From Geminicoccaceae bacterium (lineage in GTDB: Bacteria > Pseudomonadota > Alphaproteobacteria > Geminicoccales > Geminicoccaceae), in NCBI GenBank assembly GCA_028285265.1, contig JANQPX010000032.1:62001-126000 (forward strand): a DNA stretch of 64,000 nt, given 5' to 3'. Positions 63,207 to 64,000 of this stretch are shown here, piece after piece. Position 1 is the stretch's first letter, and each line of letters begins with the position of its first letter. The notes beneath the pieces are model-generated. The model did no database searches. It had not been told where the DNA came from and worked only from the letters and a program-made list of their open reading frames with translations. The position numbers and the translations under genes were made by a program.

Positions 63207-64000
63207 TCAAGGGAAGTAACGCGACCAACCCTGTTTGTAGTAACGAATCAGGGGATGGTCTTGAAGGGTATTGATCGTCACCGGCAGGCGTTCAATGTCA
63301 GGTGGAAACTGCAACAATCCAGGAAGCATGTGTCCGTTGAGAAAGCGCAAGTCACGCGGTAGGCGGATCGCCTGCCAGTCAAGCGTCGCAGGCGATGCCA
63401 TCACGAACCCCCAGTCGCCAAAACTTGGCACATATGCGTGAAAAGGAATCACGGATAGCGTTTTGCCGTCACGATAGGGATCGGTCACCGCTTCAAGAGT
63501 CGAGGCGATGCTCCAAAAGGCTTCGCGCGCATAGACCGGCGACGTCGCCTGGGTCACTAACACGCCGTCACGCGCGAGGCGACGGGCCGCGGCCGTGTAG
63601 AACGCAAGACTGTAGAGCTTCGACAAGCTTGGACTCTTAGGATCTGGAAGATCAATCAGGATAACATTGTAGAGGCCGTCATCGGCGTTGAGAAATTCGA
63701 AAGCATCCTGATTGATCACCGAAACGCGCAGATCATTGAGGGCCTGATCATTGAGGGCGCTCAAGTCCGGATGATCCCGAAACAACTTTGTCACGGCAGG
63801 GTCCAGGTCCACTAGGGTTACCGTATCGACATCTTGCCAGCGCAGAATCTCTCGTACCGCCATCCCATCTCCGCCACCGAGAACAAGCACCGACTCCGGT
63901 CGCTGAGCCAAGGACAGGGCCGGATGGACAAGCGTTTCATGGTAGCGATGTTCGTCGACGCTATCGAACTGAAGGGCACCATTCAAAAAAAGCCGGATAT
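63207..64000 (-). CDS. speE: Spermidine synthase-like polyamine aminopropyltransferase, C-terminal part
   Basis: This is the last ~264 residues of a SpeE-type protein whose start lies beyond base 64000. Diagnostic segments are LFLNGALQF, DEHRYHETLVHPAL, VLVLGGGDGMAVREILRW (SAM-binding), LVDLDPAVT and IDLPDPKSPSLSKLYSLAFY (catalytic loop). The late PLIRYYKQGWSRYFP is typical of the membrane-spanning spermidine synthase family, in which this domain follows transmembrane helices. Whether helices precede it cannot be seen. It may transfer aminopropyl groups to polyamines. Confidence 0.9.
   Translation of the reverse strand, partial: IRLFLNGALQFDSVDEHRYHETLVHPALSLAQRPESVLVLGGGDGMAVREILRWQDVDTVTLVDLDPAVTKLFRDHPDLSALNDQALNDLRVSVINQDAFEFLNADDGLYNVILIDLPDPKSPSLSKLYSLAFYTAAARRLARDGVLVTQATSPVYAREAFWSIASTLEAVTDPYRDGKTLSVIPFHAYVPSFGDWGFVMASPATLDWQAIRLPRDLRFLNGHMLPGLLQFPPDIERLPVTINTLQDHPLIRYYKQGWSRYFP

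Noticed and set aside
1..64000. CRISPR arrays, rRNA operons and insertion sequences
   Set aside because: No regularly spaced direct repeats, rRNA signatures or transposase genes were seen when reading the window; the only mobile-type gene is the tyrosine recombinase.

Overview
The window looks like chromosomal DNA of an alphaproteobacterium. The order proA-nadD-rsfS-rlmH, a phasin next to meaB, a DUF1127 protein, an LdtR-like MarR regulator, an opgG-x-opgH glucan operon with an extra middle gene (as I recall from Rhodobacter opgGIH) and TRAP transport all fit that class. The base composition is moderately GC-rich. A Rhodospirillales-like lineage is a guess; there is no rRNA gene to settle it.

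Region 1 (1-4.5 kb) is a cell-cell signalling locus. It has the tail of an EAL phosphodiesterase, a five-membrane-helix RpfC-type hybrid sensor kinase with the RpfC juxtamembrane signature, and convergently an RpfF-type DSF (cis-2-enoic fatty acid) synthase with both catalytic glutamates. An AT-rich rpfF upstream region carries a perfect 11-bp inverted repeat. This is the most distinctive system in the window.

Region 2 (4.5-19.9 kb) is envelope and central metabolism. It holds an OmpA-family coiled-coil protein, the osmoregulated periplasmic glucan operon, a YdiJ-type FAD/Fe-S 2-hydroxyacid dehydrogenase divergent from serine-glyoxylate aminotransferase, a YqeC-like protein, an unknown 192-residue protein, an MFS carrier, anmK and a MarR regulator.

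Region 3 (19.9-44.3 kb) contains a UbiB/AarF kinase, oligoendopeptidase F, an acyl-CoA synthetase, a peptide-type ABC importer without local ATPases, a Wzc-like tyrosine kinase, the proA-nadD-rsfS-rlmH cluster, ubiK, a YbjN protein, proC, a TetR regulator, a phasin, meaB, a SpoU methyltransferase and a long smc.

Region 4 (44.5-52.8 kb) has a zinc-ribbon protein and a TRAP operon: substrate-binding protein, internal hairpin, two permeases, amidase and a 62-residue membrane protein. Pyruvate kinase follows, with a structured leader, and then a class III aminotransferase.

Region 5 (52.8-59.7 kb) looks accessory. It has an atypical outer-membrane-like ORF, an MBOAT/SGNH polysaccharide O-acetylation pair, about 770 bp with no gene, and a tyrosine recombinase with a complete catalytic set 111 bp from the 3' end of tRNA-Ser(GCU). 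That layout suggests an integrated element or its remnant.

Region 6 (59.7-64 kb) returns to housekeeping genes: YbaK-type editing protein, glutathione S-transferase, a methyltransferase, a cold-shock protein with a clear terminator, DUF1127, an ArsR-type regulator and a truncated spermidine synthase.
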